A DNA stretch of 64,000 bases from Clavelina lepadiformis (GCF_947623445.1 NC_135246.1:16537856-16601855); one strand, 5' to 3'. Counted from the first letter of the stretch, positions 33,801 through 47,948 are shown. Numbers and translations: made by a program. The notes: generated by a model from the letters alone, not told the origin.

Positions 33801-36223
33801 AATTATTAATTATTTCATCGTTGAAATGCATTTCTCTGAAACTTTGCGGTGCTAAGTCAACACAATGTGAGCAAAATAAATAGACTTCTTATTATTGGTA
33901 GTTCTTTCCTATTCGTTGAAAGCTACTTCCAGGTTCAACTAAATGCATTAGTTTCTATTAATTATTCATGAATGTTTGTACGGCGAAATCTGCACGAAAT
34001 TTGTATGACAAATCTTTTCACTAATCAAACGGTCGTATCACAAAACCGGCATTGGTAGCCTATATACACTCGCATCCAACAGTTTTTATTGTTAAAGATT
34101 TTTTCTAAAATCATGTTTTTACGAATACAATTTACCGGCGAAAAGATTTTTCAAGTATCGAAAATATTACAGTCATCAGAAGGTAGGTCTATAGGCTACC
34201 AAGCGAAAAGTCTAATGTCATTTATTTATCCGCCATATAACATTTTAATATGTGATTAGTCCTTATTGATTGGTTATCTTTATGCAAGCTTGCTATTTGC
34301 AACAGGCTAGCCAAAGCACTGCAGCACTATCTTTTTATAAAACATGGCACGTATAATGCTATTCAATGGTATACTTTAAGGTTTACAAAAATATCCCATA
34401 AGCTAATTTTCTTCAGTTATAAGTGCTTGTCATGGTGTACAGCTTTGAACTGATCAACTGTCGTTGGAAAAATTTGACCGATTTCAGAAAAAACATCTTT
34501 TTTGTTTATTGAATTGGCTTAGTACGTTTGAAGATAGTCATCCGGTTTTCCACAAACAGTTTCCAAAAACCAACTAGGCTGCAGTAATAGGCCTATAGTC
34601 CGCTGCAGAAATTTTGGTAAGCATGGTCGTTTAGAAAAGTGGACCATGATGAGCCCGATACGGGCTCCGTGGTAATTAAGGAGCGTTTCCAAGATGCCCT
34701 TCAGAAGCTATACCTTTAGTTCATGTGCTTGGAACTGACGTCAGGAGCTTACAAGCAGTAATAAGTGAGGATCGATGGTGTTACCGCGGAAATGTATCTT
34801 TTGTACTGTTCTATGGAGTTTGGGGAGCAAAGTGGCTTTGCCTTTTGGATTAAAAAGAAAACTCAGTTTGTTTTCTGCCGCCCAGGTAGCCAGACATTCT
34901 CGGTCGCTTTAGGTGTAGTTTTACCACCTGTCAACGTGGTGGCGGTTAAGTCAACGGCATGCAGACTGAGGGTATGGAGCAAGGGCAGTGACGAAGTTGA
35001 CATCCACAATCGAAGGAGATGACCCAATAACATGTATTTCTCAAAATATTTGTCCCGGAACGGACAGTTCTTAAATATACTGAGATAGTGAGTCGGTAAA
35101 GCTAAAGCAGTTTGCTCGGGTTAATTTGGTTGTATTAATTTTTTTGCTCGTCATGGAGGATCACCGAATATCTTATTAAAATAAGATCTTCTAAAATCAT
35201 TAAGGCTACATGGGCTTAATCAAAACTATCTCCACTTTGAATATATCACTTAATGCACATGCATAAAGATTAGATCAGAATATAATTCAAACGCTGCTCC
35301 TCGTACCAGTCATCCACAAATTACTTTCAGTATAAGGGTAAAAAACGACAAAACATCGCAGTAATGTAAATATTGAGTCACTTAACCACGCAGTTCAGGT
35401 TTTCACGTGATCAGATGTTTATTGTGCGGACATAATTGCATCACTACGCAACACAGCAGCACCATGAAATAAACAATATACCAAAAAACAACTCAAATTT
35501 TAAAATGAGGCAAAAATGTAATTGGTATTATCCCAGGGATAAGGAACTACCCTAATTAGTTGAAAAGCAAAATAGTGATCGCAAAACGGGACAACTGTAA
35601 AGGTAGGTTTAGTTCATCGATGTTAGAAAATTAGTGTTGAGTAAAAACATAAAACGCGAATGGAACTAAAATTCACTGAAATGAAGACTACCGTTACTGA
35701 CAAACTGAGGAAGAAGAAATTCGAACAGCAACACTATTTACGTGATGGCTGGACAGCGAAAGGCTGCAGAGGTTTCACTCAATTGCTGCGGTGATTGCGC
35801 TGTTGTAGTTCGCGATTAATGCATTAGCGCGATTCATCATGACAAAATGGCCACAATTACGACGAAAACAACAACAGGATGTGCAAAAAACAAAGTATTT
35901 AACATCAAGCGAAGGAGCGCGATTTCAATTATAAATATGATGACATCACATTGAGTGGGCTTGAGCCTTCAAATGAAAACTTTGGAAATTTAACAAAAAA
36001 TGCCTCGACCACAAAGAAGCAACGACTTTTTTCGGGACACTACTAATTGTTACTTTAAAATGACGGTTTAAAAGAAACACTGACTTTGCACAAAAACGCA
36101 TGCATGCGTGACAAAACGATTGTTACGTGACAGAAGAACAGTGCGAAGTTTGCATATCGATGTCAGGAGACGTTATACAAGCAGGAAACACACCAAAGAA
36201 AGTCGTTTGTCATCTGAGTGTAT
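33801..36223. other. no gene recognised
   Basis: About 2.4 kb downstream of FNIP. The longest open frame (34765-35022, plus) has no recognisable domain and no coding context. No terminal repeats were seen. Confidence 0.4.
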
Positions 36224-39200
36224 TTACGGCATCATCTTGGGAGCGACTTGCGGACTGTGACAAGATGCAATCGCCATGAGAAGAGGAAGATCTTGGGCCT
36301 CAATCCTGCCAAGTGGAAGAGATATTTTAAATGGACTTTCAGTGAACTCACGAACAATTTCTAGCTTCAGCTATAAGAGTAAACGTAACTAGTTAACGGT
36401 GTCTTATGCTTACCCTAAAGCTGCTGAAAGCTGAGACACGGTGACACGCACCCGACCCCTCACATATTCGGCAAGCATGCGACTCTTTAGCACCAGCTGG
36501 CGGAGCTCATTTTCCAGGTGATCCATGCACTTCAAAAAACAGCAAAACGTCATATACTGTACATGAATGAAGCAATGAGTTTTGCAAAACAAAGCAATGT
36601 AAAGATCCTGATTTCTTTAACACATAATCACAAATACAATCAGATTAGGACACTTACAAATTGAGACGACATTTTCATAACGTGCATATGGCTGACAGTG
36701 GATAAAATACTGCTGACTAGTTTGGAGGTAAGTGCTGGCAAATCGGGAGGTCCGCTGCGCAATCTCTGGCTACTGAAGACTTTGACCGTCCTGTGAAACG
36801 TAAGGTTAAACTTGCAAACCCTTAATAATGCTTTGCTATAAAAAATTGTAGAGTGGTTTTGTGCTTGCACACGGCTAAGTTACACACATGAGTTTTTTCA
36901 AACGCCTGAAGGCTTTTGTTTAGAGCAGCGTGGTCCAACTTCTTTTCATCGCGGGCCAAAATCAGAAAATTTTTTATCTTGCGGGCCAATGTTTTTAAAT
37001 TAGAACTGAAGAACAATGTGACATTGATATAAGAACTGAAAAAAGTTCTCTTTTTTATTAAAACTGAAATTAGAATAGTTCAAAATTTAGCTGATAAAAT
37101 TTAAATGCTGATCAATGTGACATCTGCGGTCGAGGTTCTTCCTCAACAATAGCGACTATCAAAGGTGACTATCAGTTCGCGGGCCAAAACATCGGTGCTC
37201 GCGGGCCAAAGTTGGCCCGCGGGCCTGCAGTTGGACCACGCTGGTTTAGAGCCTTGACAAAAGCATAAAGCGAACAAGTCACGCACCAGTTGTCGGTATC
37301 CGCCAAAATGCAACAAGCTTCTGCGATTGGTTCGTCAAGTGCTGAATTTCCGGTCATGTGGCTTAAGTCCTTTATGATTTTGCTGTGAATGTCTGGTTGG
37401 TTGGAGACACCGTGCAAAATAAAGTCGTTCAAATATTCAGGACTGTAGCTGTAAAAAACAGTTAAAATCAACATTATTTGGAAATTATTGTCAAGGCCAC
37501 AAACAAAGCCTAAGTCATTTATATGTTCTATGTTCTTTGTTTTAACATTCACGATAAATAAATCAAACTAAGAGTTGGGTTGCATTGTTTATAATAACAA
37601 ATAGTTTGGGCACTTTAGTCATTCTACGAAGACCTTTGCAAAAGACTTGTTATATCAACTACATGAAAAATTATTCCAAGATACTCACTCAGCGACGAGT
37701 GACGAAAATCCAGTCGCTGCTTCCCAAATCGTTCCCTCACTTTCTGTCGGAGTCGGAGCTGTTTCAATATTTGCTAAAGGCAGTTCTATGCCTTGCGACG
37801 ATGTTACGTCACTTGCAGTTTCCAATGTGGCGTCACTTTGACTAGACACCTGCCTTTTCGGGAAGGGGATAGGGTAGCTCGGTTGGAGGGAAGTTGGAGT
37901 TTGCGAATACGACGAATGAAAACTGGTTCTCTCCTCATTTTCCACTGAGTCAAAGGAGTCGTTGGGTTCCATCGGAAGAGCGGGGTAAATCTTCTTAACG
38001 TCTGTGCTTGGTCTTCTTGGAGGTGGTACTGGTGGAGTAATGGGGTCGGGTGATAAGTCGGACAGGTCCGGATAAATTGGTTTGATGTCCAGTTTTGTTT
38101 CCGTGCTGGTTCGCGTTTCGACTTTTCCCTGCTCTATATGTGAGGAAGTAACTTTTGCTCCGACGCGTGGTGGAATAGGCGGTGCCTTTTCCGCGCTCTG
38201 TGCAAAGTTCGGGCAGCTGGCCACGTGGTGCGTAACACTAGCTTGCTTTTGTTCATCAATGACGTCTAGTACAGCTGTAGACCCGGAGGCCCTATCTAGC
38301 GGTGATGAGTCTAAAGAATTTATCGCCGAATCAAAATATTCATCGAACACATTGTGATTGATCTCAACAGATGGAATTCGCATTAGTTTAATGCGCTGGA
38401 AACTGGGGCTCTCCGATTTGACCGGGACACTTTCGCTGGGATTCGAACCTTGTTCCAACGTCCTTTCGGGGCACGGAGGCGAGGTAGGGAGGGGACGTCG
38501 TCTCGTAGTAACGCGAGTTTTAACATCATTATGAGAAGAACTTCGTTTATGTCCTGGTTTGAAAGAGCCAACGGCGTCAACAGATGGATTAGATGTGGAT
38601 CTTGTTGGTGGCTTAGGGGAGAGTTTTTTCTGTGAGTGGGGCGACGGAGTTGAGCGTCCATTCCCCAAATCTTGCAGCGAAGGTGACGAATTTGAAGATT
38701 TTTCCATTCTCAAAGTGTCCGTTAGTGGAATTACAACCTCTTGCACGCCCACGTGCGGAGAAGCGCGCTGCACGTTCACCACCCGCTCCACTCGAGGAGA
38801 AAACCTCTCTGCGAAAGACGGAGCGAGTTGACACAGATCCGACTTCTCACTCGGGATATGTTGTAGCGACGTCGACATCTTTCTGGTTTTAGAGGCCGAT
38901 AAAATTTTTTCCTCTCCCGGGATATGAGTTGGTACTTCAGGCCAGTCTATCTTCATGCAGAAGGACCCTTGTGTGTTAGAACCTGAAGTAAAAATGGGCT
39001 GCTTATTCAGAGAGTTGCAGAAAAACAAATTCGATGGCGTATGCAGCGGTGTTTGCGGTGCGAAAAACGCAAATTCAGCAGCATAAGTATGACTTACTTG
39101 TCGTATTGCTGTCACGTGATTTGGAAAAGAAATTATTGTCTGAAGATTGTTTTGCTGGCGATGTTACGCAATCAATGAACCCAATTGACGTTCGTCTGCT

Positions 39201-42200
39201 TTGTACGCTTCGTGGCTTGCTAGCGGCCGTACTTGAAAATGTTCGATTTCTGTGGAAAGTGGATTTAATTAGAAATGAATAAGGCCGCGGTTCTCTTGAT
39301 ATAACAGGAACAGTATCTTTGTCATAACAGGAACTACCAGGCGAAGTAAACAAAGCTAAAAGCAGTTGCACCACCACATTTGTCCATTGATGGAATTATA
39401 CACTTATATGCGGAAGCAAAGTTGTTATTCATAAAATAAATGAGTAAAACGAGCTTAAACTTGAGACAACAACAACGGCAACGTATGGATGAGATTAGCT
39501 TTTTAAGGCAAAACGCCGCGCAAACACAACAGCCTGTTTATACCCAAGTCATAAGAACGCTGGCTAATAAAAATGTACCACACCAGGTGTTGTCATCCGT
39601 CACAATTGCAAGGTTTTTTTAAAGCACATGACCATTCGTCAACAATCGATTGATTATTCACGTCATAAACAAATGGTCACGCGACCATGCGTTGCTAATC
39701 ATGCAGCCTTGGGTTTACGGAATCACGAATTGCAAATATTGCCCAGGCGTGATCGATTTCGTATGTCGTTATAATTGCAATAGTGAACTGTCTTTGTCCA
39801 AGTAATATGATTTTGCCAGTTAGGAAAATATCATTGTTATAAAAGTTACCTGAATTTATGTATTTTTTAAGTATAAATAGATTTTATAAAAATACGTGTA
39901 ATTTCTTAGAGTTTGTAATAAAACAGCGATTTTAAATAAAAAAAAAATCGGTAAAGAACATAACGACATAACCTACACGAAGCAAGTTAATCTTTTCAAC
40001 GCAGCAGATGCAACATAACAAAACGATGTACTTTCGGGGAAAGAGTAGAGTTAATGTTCAACCATAGAATACACATAAGTGATATTAACAATGGCCTACC
40101 TTATAAAAGTGGGAGATTCCAGAACGGCGTTGCTACGATTTCGATTGCAACGTTTTATCATCGGTCCACTGTGACTCCTTGAAAGTGATTCAGATGAACA
40201 ACCGTCTCTTCTTGTCGATTGTGGGGAGGATTTACTTCTTAAAACCGCGCTCTTTGGTGAGGTCCCATACACTGAGCTCTTATTTGCAGGGTCAACGGAC
40301 AGGCTGTGTGCAGGTTTCTTCTCCTTATTTTCATTTTTGGTAGAATCTTCTGCACTGTCACAATCGTCGGTGACGGACACGAGTACGTAATCCGAGTCAT
40401 CGATCTCGCATGGAACCGAGGAGAGGGAGATGAATTTGGTAGGTGGAGGGGTAATTCCCAAACTCTAAATAACGTGATAAGTTTTTCAGAAAAAACGTCC
40501 TTTTTAATAAACGTAAAAGAGTTATAAAAAAAATAAGAAAATTTCGTTTGTTAAACTCACAAGTTTGGCGCGTGCTAATTTTTGTAGTTTTTTTAACGGC
40601 GATTAGAGTGAAATGCTTATTTATTTACTATGTTCAGTTGTTTTTAAAAAGCGGAAATTACGCCAGTACCTGCGGGGTAATTTTCTCCGGAACCGGTACC
40701 ACGTCATCGACACGAGTTGATCTAATGAAATAGGAAAGTACAGAAAGGATGGAAGACACAGACTCGTGTCCTGACCCGGTCACAACTGTCCTGCTTACTT
40801 TAGTTGGCGAACCGACAGCGCCGTATAAATCCCTGGAAGACAATTTTTTGATTTTTTAGTAAAAAAATTTTTTTAGATTTTAAAACAAGGAAACGACTCA
40901 ACTTGACTAATGTGACGTGACGTTTCGGTGACTAATGTACTATTTTTTAATGTGAGGAAATGGAAAATTAACTATTTTTAGTAAAGTTGAGGCGGCAAAA
41001 CTTTTACTGTTTTAGTGATTCTATTTGCGTTCCTTTATCATTCAAATCCGTACCCGAGCTGAGCCCATAATGCGTTGTAATCAACGTTTGGGTCATTTTC
41101 GCTCTTTCCTTCCGTAATAGGAGTCGCGGATGAAACCCAACCAAGATGATGGGTCAAAACAGCGGTTAAAAGACCACTGAAAAAACTTCAAAAGCAAGAA
41201 ATACAATTTAGAATTCCTTAAGCTTTGTTACATCTACTGCTGCTTCGAAAAACGTTAACTATGGCAATAACAAGACAAGTAATCAATCCTGGTGTTAGAG
41301 CATCATGCATAGTCAAAATGATGACAATTGACAGTTGAAGAAACTATGTCATGGCCACATGAATATTAACCAAATAATACAACTCACTAGTTTTAAATAT
41401 TTATGACTGAACATAAACCATCACAACTCACTAGTTCTTCTGCTTCGTGTTGCAACTTTGAACCAATCTCGAAAGATCGGATACGAACGAATCGACCACT
41501 ACACTACGGTGAGGTGATTTAATCGTTGGAAGAGAAAGGAGCGACCACACGGGTTCAGGCAACCGAACAGTCGAATAAATAACTTGAAGTTTTGACGAGA
41601 ATGCCTGTTGGGCCTGAACGCACATACAGTTCGGTAAATTCTTGATGGCTGCCGTGATTTGTAATTAATTAAAACAATTTAATGTATAAGCATGCTAAAG
41701 TAAATGCTGATATAAATTATATGTGTTTCGAGTAATTTATGAACATTATGGATGACGAAATTAAACAATTGCATCAAAAACGTGTATTTATTCAATTAAT
41801 ATACTTCCTATCCCATAATAACTATACCTTCATCATTGCTTCAATGAAATCGTTTTTCGTTTTCAGTCGAAATGCGGTTTCAATATCCATCTTCAACCTC
41901 GTCATGTGGGTCTCGATGATCGGAAAGTGTTCGAAGAAAAATTGTTGAAAAGCGCTGCGGAGAAGAAAAATCTCATAAACGTTGGCAAAGACAGAATACG
42001 TAACCGAAAAGACACGAAAATTACATGGGCGAGTCTGTCATCTCGTGACATTTCAAGCCCATACGTATCATGCTCTGTGAATTATTTTCCACACAGAGCT
42101 TTAATATCGGTTAGTTCCGTATTTGAACAATTTTCCACACAACAATAGTATAAAGGCAACCGAAAATGGAACAGGTATTAACGATGTAAAAAGAGTATGA

Positions 42201-45200
42201 AAATTCAACAATAGTAAAAAGATTGCTGTGAATACTTTACAGTAAAGCAAGCAGGAACTAACCTTGCGTTACTGGGCTCGGGTGCACACAAAACAGCAAA
42301 TCCTATTCGCATTCGAATCCGTCGCATTGCGGAATGCACTTTGTCCGACTGCTGCAAGGTAAGAATGCTTTTACATGTTGTTGCCAGTTGCCACCATTGC
42401 GTAATACAGTATGCAATTTTAATACATAGTTGCCGGCCAACGGCTTAACGTGACAAGACGTTAGTAGCCAAAACGCAGTAGTCCCGACATAGTAGTTTGT
42501 ACCTAGTTCCCTTGTTTTACATTTTGAACAAGATGACTGTATGTCGCTGGCAACGCTACATTGTACAGCCTATTATACAATATTCCTTGAATAAACAAAG
42601 CGAATCTCTCCTACGCAACAACTGCCTTTTCCGTGACATGGTATTGTGTAATAAAGAGCCTGTGTCTCGTGACCAATAGTGGCGATTCGGTCACAAGTTG
42701 ACAATGGTTACGATATTCACTGTAATTGCGGACATCCTAACTTTATTAGGTAACGGTATTGTATTTGTTTAACGTCATACGGAGGAACTATTTGTGGAAT
42801 TTCGCATCGTTACACAGAAACATTATCGGAAACAACTTGTGTAGTAGTCAGTTATAAAGCTAGACTGTGGCCAGCATCACAAGTATATCATCCCCGTCGC
42901 AACCATTGACTACGAACGACTGGTTGGATTTAGCACCTGTCGAAAACGCACTGTGTTGTGGTTGCGGACTGCTTTGCCAAACTAAAAGTGCAGCGGGAAA
43001 CACGATTTTTCCAGCTATTTTCTTCATACCAAGAGCAAGCTAAAGAAACCGCAAGACTATAATATTCTAGCGTCTGCGCAAATTACCAATCGGAAACATG
43101 AACGTACGTGATGTCTGGGTTGGGTGAAATACTACAGGTGAAATCAAATAAAAATGAACACCGAATTAAAAGCGCCCGTACCTCCTCGTGCAGCGTGAAA
43201 CTATCTCTCTGGTGTTTAGGCAGAGAATGAGCTCGACCATTTGAGTTCGACGGCATTCTTAAAGCATTCGTTCCCAGTGAACCTAGAGTCAAAAAATTCC
43301 TAACTTAGAAAATTTCAAACAATTCACTTAGACAAAACATAACGAGTTATCGCGCTTTAACGTTTTAACAAGCCTTACTACAACTATCGTATATATTCAA
43401 ACGTCTATAGCCTACTTACAAAACGGCCTTAACAGTTCTTACCAGTATTTAGTGTAAAAGAATTAGGTAGAAAGGAAGATAATGACGCTGCGGAATCGGA
43501 TCGATGAAAGACGCCACTTGAATAAGACGACGCGACTGATGAACAAGGTGACTCTGACGAAGTTGACGGAACTAAAAACATTGAAACAACCCAGATGATG
43601 TCCTGGTCGCACTGCGGCATAAATTATTTTTTAATTCGGAATTTAATTTATTAATTGCAAAAGAAATTGAGTTGAAATTTATGCAATCATGCATCAGGAG
43701 GGTGATTAAAATTATTGATTAAAATACTTGGTTCAGAAACAAAATATTACTATAAAACGTCAACCAGTTGGTATTTTGGATACCTGGCATTGTTTTAGCT
43801 TTTCTCCTGCTAAGAACAGAATTTGTCCGCTGCATTTCTAAGCTTTCCATTCCTCTGTCCAGACTAAAATTTACAAAAATCAATTTCACGTTAAGTAAAT
43901 AGCATTACAACCAGAAGTGTTAAATTGTAACAGCCAGGCGCCAACAAGGCTCAGAAAAGATCAATAAAAATTTATTTTCTCCCTAACGTTTACAAGGCAG
44001 AAAAGCACATTCCATACCTGACAGTTGTTGCATCTTTAAACGAGGGCAGACAAAATACTCTGCTCAGCATTATAGTTGGTGGATTCCTGCAATGCCAAGT
44101 ATTGCAGCATTAAAGCAGGCACAGTGAAACCTGACCACCTGTATCTAGTACTCAACCGCTTCACTCCAGTTTTTACCAAAATACTAATAATCAAGTGATA
44201 AGTGTATACCTGTACATCTACTGTTCAGAGCAAGGTAGTAAAGAAAAAGAATATTAATGTTATAAATTTTATGATTACTTCATGTAGTGAATTTTCAATG
44301 ATGCCGCCTTCTGTGCCATTCCCACAGATCCAAACAACATCTCTGATAAAACACCCCAGTCTGATGGAGTCCGAATGTACTGAAATAAAGACAAGATTAC
44401 AAAAAACATTCTAAACTACAACAATACCAACGAAATGAGAGAGTCATACATAAAAATGAGCAGACAGTAATCTATAAGTTAAGCAAGCTAGCTCATTATA
44501 TACTTGATAATGGAATTTTGCTTCACTGGTGCCATTCGATCCTGATGTATTATTTTGTCCTTGTGAAGTCTATAAAAATTGCAACACTGCGTTATGAACA
44601 AGTTATATGTTTATGAATGCACATACGAACTGCAGCTTGCTTCCTTTACAAAGTTTGAAGAAATTTGAATGTGATTTAATGAACATAATAACCCAAAGGA
44701 GTATGTTAGATCATAGTTCATAGGTGATTGGATATTGACAATTTCAGTTTAATTTCAACTATATACAAAAAGATGTAAAATACTAAAATATTACTTTGTA
44801 TAAAGAGTAAATGTATATATACAGAAAGCAAATGTTTACATAAGGTCATTAAATGTTTGTGGGTCAACAAAGCTAGTTGACACTTACAAAGGATGAAGAT
44901 TCTATTTTCTGCAAACATTTTGAGTCAAAAACGATTTTCCGGTCGCTTGTATCACCAATCTCCTTAAACAAGACAAGCCTGATATCTGGGGGTGGACGCT
45001 CCACCATAATCATGGCTTCCGACGAATCGACTGCAAACGAGGCATGTTGTTGGGGTGGGCTTATTTTCGACACTTGTGGCAGCGAACGGGCCTTGCTGTA
45101 AATAATATAACAAAATTATAGCTAATGTTTATTCATATGCACATAAATCTTTATGTGTGTTTCATAGCTATAACAATGCTTAAGATATTGCAATATGAAT

Positions 45201-45298
45201 GGGCCTCCAAAATAACAAATAAAATGCAATGGTAATATCAATTCGGAAAAAAGCAGATATTTAACTTACCGCAGTAAAACATCAAAAAACGGAGCCAT
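36224..45298 (-). CDS. FNIP: folliculin-interacting protein (FNIP1/2 orthologue)
   Basis: FNIP binds folliculin and AMPK, acts on the lysosome in Rag/mTORC1 signalling, and is an HSP90 co-chaperone. Nineteen exons close in phase to 1248 codons: 45270-45298, 44888-45095, 44504-44569, 44279-44379, 43784-43863, 43443-43571, 43182-43282, 42263-42351, 41828-41954, 41432-41613, 41054-41176, 40670-40832, 40100-40464, 39098-39294, 37689-38982, 37287-37448, 36658-36790, 36414-36529, 36224-36305. The start MAPFFDVLLR matches vertebrate MAP..F. Conserved blocks include DIRLVLFKE, SEMLFGSVGMAQKAASLKIH, RIRMRIGFAVL, FFFEHFPIIETHMTRLK, EPVWSLL, LLTAVLTHHLGWV, DLYGAVGSPTKVSRTVV, DSDYVLVSV, LDEPIAEACCILADTDNW, LVLKSRMLAEYVRGR and DLPLLMAIASCHSPQVA: the longin, DENN-like and C-terminal regions in order. 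The 1.3 kb exon encodes the disordered Ser/Pro-rich middle. It keeps the vertebrate-like FDEYFDSA motif. A hAT MITE sits in the intron after the CCILADTDNW exon. Confidence 0.97.
36926..37243. mobile_element. hAT MITE with 8-bp target-site duplication, in FNIP intron
   Basis: The inverted ends CAGCGTGGTCCAACT and AGTTGGACCACGCTG are perfect over 15 bp around a 318-bp element. It is flanked by the identical 8-bp duplication GTTTAGAG (36918-36925 and 37244-37251). Subterminal GCGGGCCAA motifs repeat in both orientations. The right end lies only ~45 bp from the donor site of the FNIP exon at 37287. Confidence 0.95.
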
Positions 45299-45945
45299 TG
45301 TGAATAATGAACATCAATTTTGTATGTACTTAGGTGTATTTAATAAAACAATAACAAACTACACTGGCTAAGTAGAAACAAACGTTGAATCGAACCAAGC
45401 AATACATAGTTTAGTTGTACACTTTTTGAAACACAATTGATGGCTTAGGGTTTATATAACTGTGTATATCTGCAAATATCAAAGCAATAAATGCAGAGAG
45501 TCATGTAGTCCACTGTGCAACCGGTAGCTAGTGGCATGTTTTCGGAAGTGGTATTTGATATTTGAATATGTGCTACAGTGCATGTCATACACATCACATG
45601 ACAAGCATTAATGCATTTCCTATCTAATGACCATATTAAGATGAAACCATGCTGATGACTGGTAATAATCATTATATTCTTAACTTTATTAAGTTAGCTT
45701 ACACACTTAAGTTATTTCATTTAAGTTACCTTACACAAAATTAATTAAATTAACTATACTGAACCCTTGCAGCAAAACACTTGTTGGTTAACTATACTGT
45801 ATACAGTTATATATAACCTGTTTCAGTAATTTCTAAAAAATACTGAAAGATACTAAAACATCTGCTTAATAAACGGCCCTCATTACTTTCAAGTTCACCA
45901 GTAACAAAAACCCTTTAAGTTGGGAAAACAATTTACCTGACAAGC
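45299..45945. other. upstream of FNIP, no feature seen
   Basis: Probable FNIP promoter region, between the FNIP start codon and the 3' exon of the next minus-strand gene. It is AT-rich, with no recognisable element. Confidence 0.4.
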
Positions 45946-46611
45946 TTAAGTGGCCAAATGGTTGTCTAACTGCACATAAAGGATGTCTACATTATGTAAC
46001 AACAGCAAACTGCTGCGTTGGTCCATGCTGTTCAAATATTTCACACCACTAAGCAAAGCATATGACTGGGGCTCCTGATCTTGTGACTCACATTCAGATG
46101 ACTGAAAGAACAAATTACATAGAAATCAGCAAGTAACTGGAAACTGCTACAAAGATGATAGGTCTGGTGCACTGTGACTTTCAGGGTCTAAATGTGACAT
46201 ATTCACTAGCTCACATACCTGGTAAAACTACTTATTTACATAGATATCCAGAAACATGAATGAAAACAGGTGCATGTAGGCCTTAGTAGGCTATATTTTT
46301 GTGGAAAAAATATTTTGTTTGAAATAAATACAATGCTGGCAATCTTAGCTCTCTGATACAAGCATAAATACATTTATATACATATTGCATAGGCCTATAT
46401 ACCTTATGAGCATAGCTATAAAAATATCAACGTTATCACCATTTTAATAAATATAGAGAATAACAATGTGAGATAAAAGGCATACACAATCTGACAAAAC
46501 TCAAAATGTAAGGCATTTTATATAAACTTACAAGCATTTTGCAAAACGGCAGTTTTGAAATTTCTTCTCAGATGAGCTGATTTTTTTCTGAATTTTACTG
46601 AATACATCCAT
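45946..46611 (-). CDS. two exons of an unidentified small minus-strand gene
   Basis: The candidate first exon, 46532-46611, starts MDVFSKIQKKISSSEKKFQN and ends at a good gtaagt donor. The candidate last exon, 45946-46101, follows a ctttcag acceptor and encodes 51 residues (ending LLLLHNVDILYVQLDNHLAT) before a stop. Direct joining does not keep phase (2 against 0), so a small exon between them, or a different start, is needed. Both exons look coding, but I do not recognise the protein. The short distance to FNIP on the same strand is typical of a compact genome. Confidence 0.4.
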
Positions 46612-47007
46612 TATGAATAGAAAGGTAAAACCATGCTACATTGCCTTGGTACGATGTGAATGTTTCCAGGTATTTTCGATTTCTCACTTCAGAGTTTACA
46701 TATGGACAGTGCATGTGATTAAGAATTTCTTGACTTGTCATGTGACTCTTCCACTTATGACACATCAAAAGTATTTTAAAAATTTTGCTGACTCCAAAAT
46801 GAGTCAGCAAAAATTGGTCATGCTAAGTAAATTTTACAAAAAACCTATAAAAGAGGTAAAATACGATTTAGCATATGTGTATACTCTATCTATAAAGATA
46901 TGATTGTTATGGCACCAAGCAAGTGTCCAAGTGGTATCATACAAACAGATATGTATGTATGACCCAGGTATGCTGTTAATTTGTGTGGTATTTTCCAAGA
47001 TTAGCTG

Positions 47008-47049
<42 letters not shown>

Positions 47050-47562
47050 TATGTATGTATATATTATAAGAATGTAACTTACAAAGTTTGAAACTTACAA
47101 AATTGGCATCTGCGTGTTAAAAAAAGTAAAGCATACTAGCAGACTAGCTACTATACTGCATAGTACTACCGTATTTTGTCGAACAGAAGCTGCAGCTACT
47201 ATTTTTATTTTTGATCATTTTGCACGGCTTAATAAACTTCTTTTACTGTCCTGATAATCCTGTTTAATCAGCGGATGCTTACTGTAAAAGACAGCTCATA
47301 CTTAGAATCTCTTGCTAAAAGAACATTTTCACACTTCCAATTTGGTATGCTGTGGGTGCTTAACTCGCCGAAATGACAATGTTTTCTCTGTTTATCACAA
47401 ATTGTGGATTCAAAAATATCTCAAACAAGTCTTGCCTTTCAGTCTGTGACATTATGAATTCTTTTATGCTAACATACATGAAGTTTTGAAGGACCAGTAC
47501 TGCACAGCAGTAAAATATTGATTTAAGCTGAATAAGTCAAAGAAAATATAAATACCCTAGCC
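46612..47562. other. no gene recognised; contains an (AT)n microsatellite
   Basis: AT-rich, with a pure AT dinucleotide run at 47010-47044. No coding exon is supported. Confidence 0.4.
47010..47044. repeat. (AT)n microsatellite
   Basis: About 35 bp of uninterrupted AT dinucleotides, followed by degenerate ATAAATATATGTATGTATAT. Confidence 0.97.
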
Positions 47563-47940
47563 CAGTGCTTTTCAACCTGTGGGACGGTACGCACTTGTGC
47601 GGTTGAAAAAAATTGCAGTGCGGGTGACAAACGCGGTGCGGATGAGTGCGGATGAAAATTGTGCATATTTTTTACTTTTTCTGACTTGGAATTATTCAAA
47701 CAAACTTATTCATTTGGAGCTTTGGAGCAAGAAGTTGTGCCTAACTGGTCTGAAATTGCCAGAAACATTCAGCAGCAACCGAGTCATTGATAAAAGTTGT
47801 TAAGTCTCTTCATTTGAATGAAAAAGTGTTAAGTCTCTTCATTTTCTTTTGTGTAATAATTTTCGGTTGGTTTAAAGTCCGGATGAAATTTTTGCGAAAA
47901 AAAATGTGCGGATGGTTCTCAAAAAGGTTGAAAAGCACTG
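47563..47940. mobile_element. hAT MITE with 8-bp target-site duplication
   Basis: The inverted ends CAGTGCTTTTCAACCT and AGGTTGAAAAGCACTG are perfect over 16 bp around a 378-bp element. The flanking duplication CCCTAGCC is identical at 47555-47562 and 47941-47948. The interior has GTGCGGATG repeats. A CAGTGCTTTTCAACC start resembles widespread animal hAT families. Confidence 0.96.
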
Positions 47941-47948
47941 CCCTAGCC

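Noticed and set aside
34765-35022. 85-residue plus-strand open frame
   Set aside because: No domain, no splice signals and no conserved motif; likely chance.
38082-38892. Plus-strand open frames over the large FNIP exon
   Set aside because: They are antisense to the FNIP exon, which has family-specific motifs and correct splice phases on the minus strand.
46613-46903. Plus-strand 96-residue open frame
   Set aside because: It lies beside a minus-strand exon, has no recognisable domain, and its composition matches translated AT-rich DNA.
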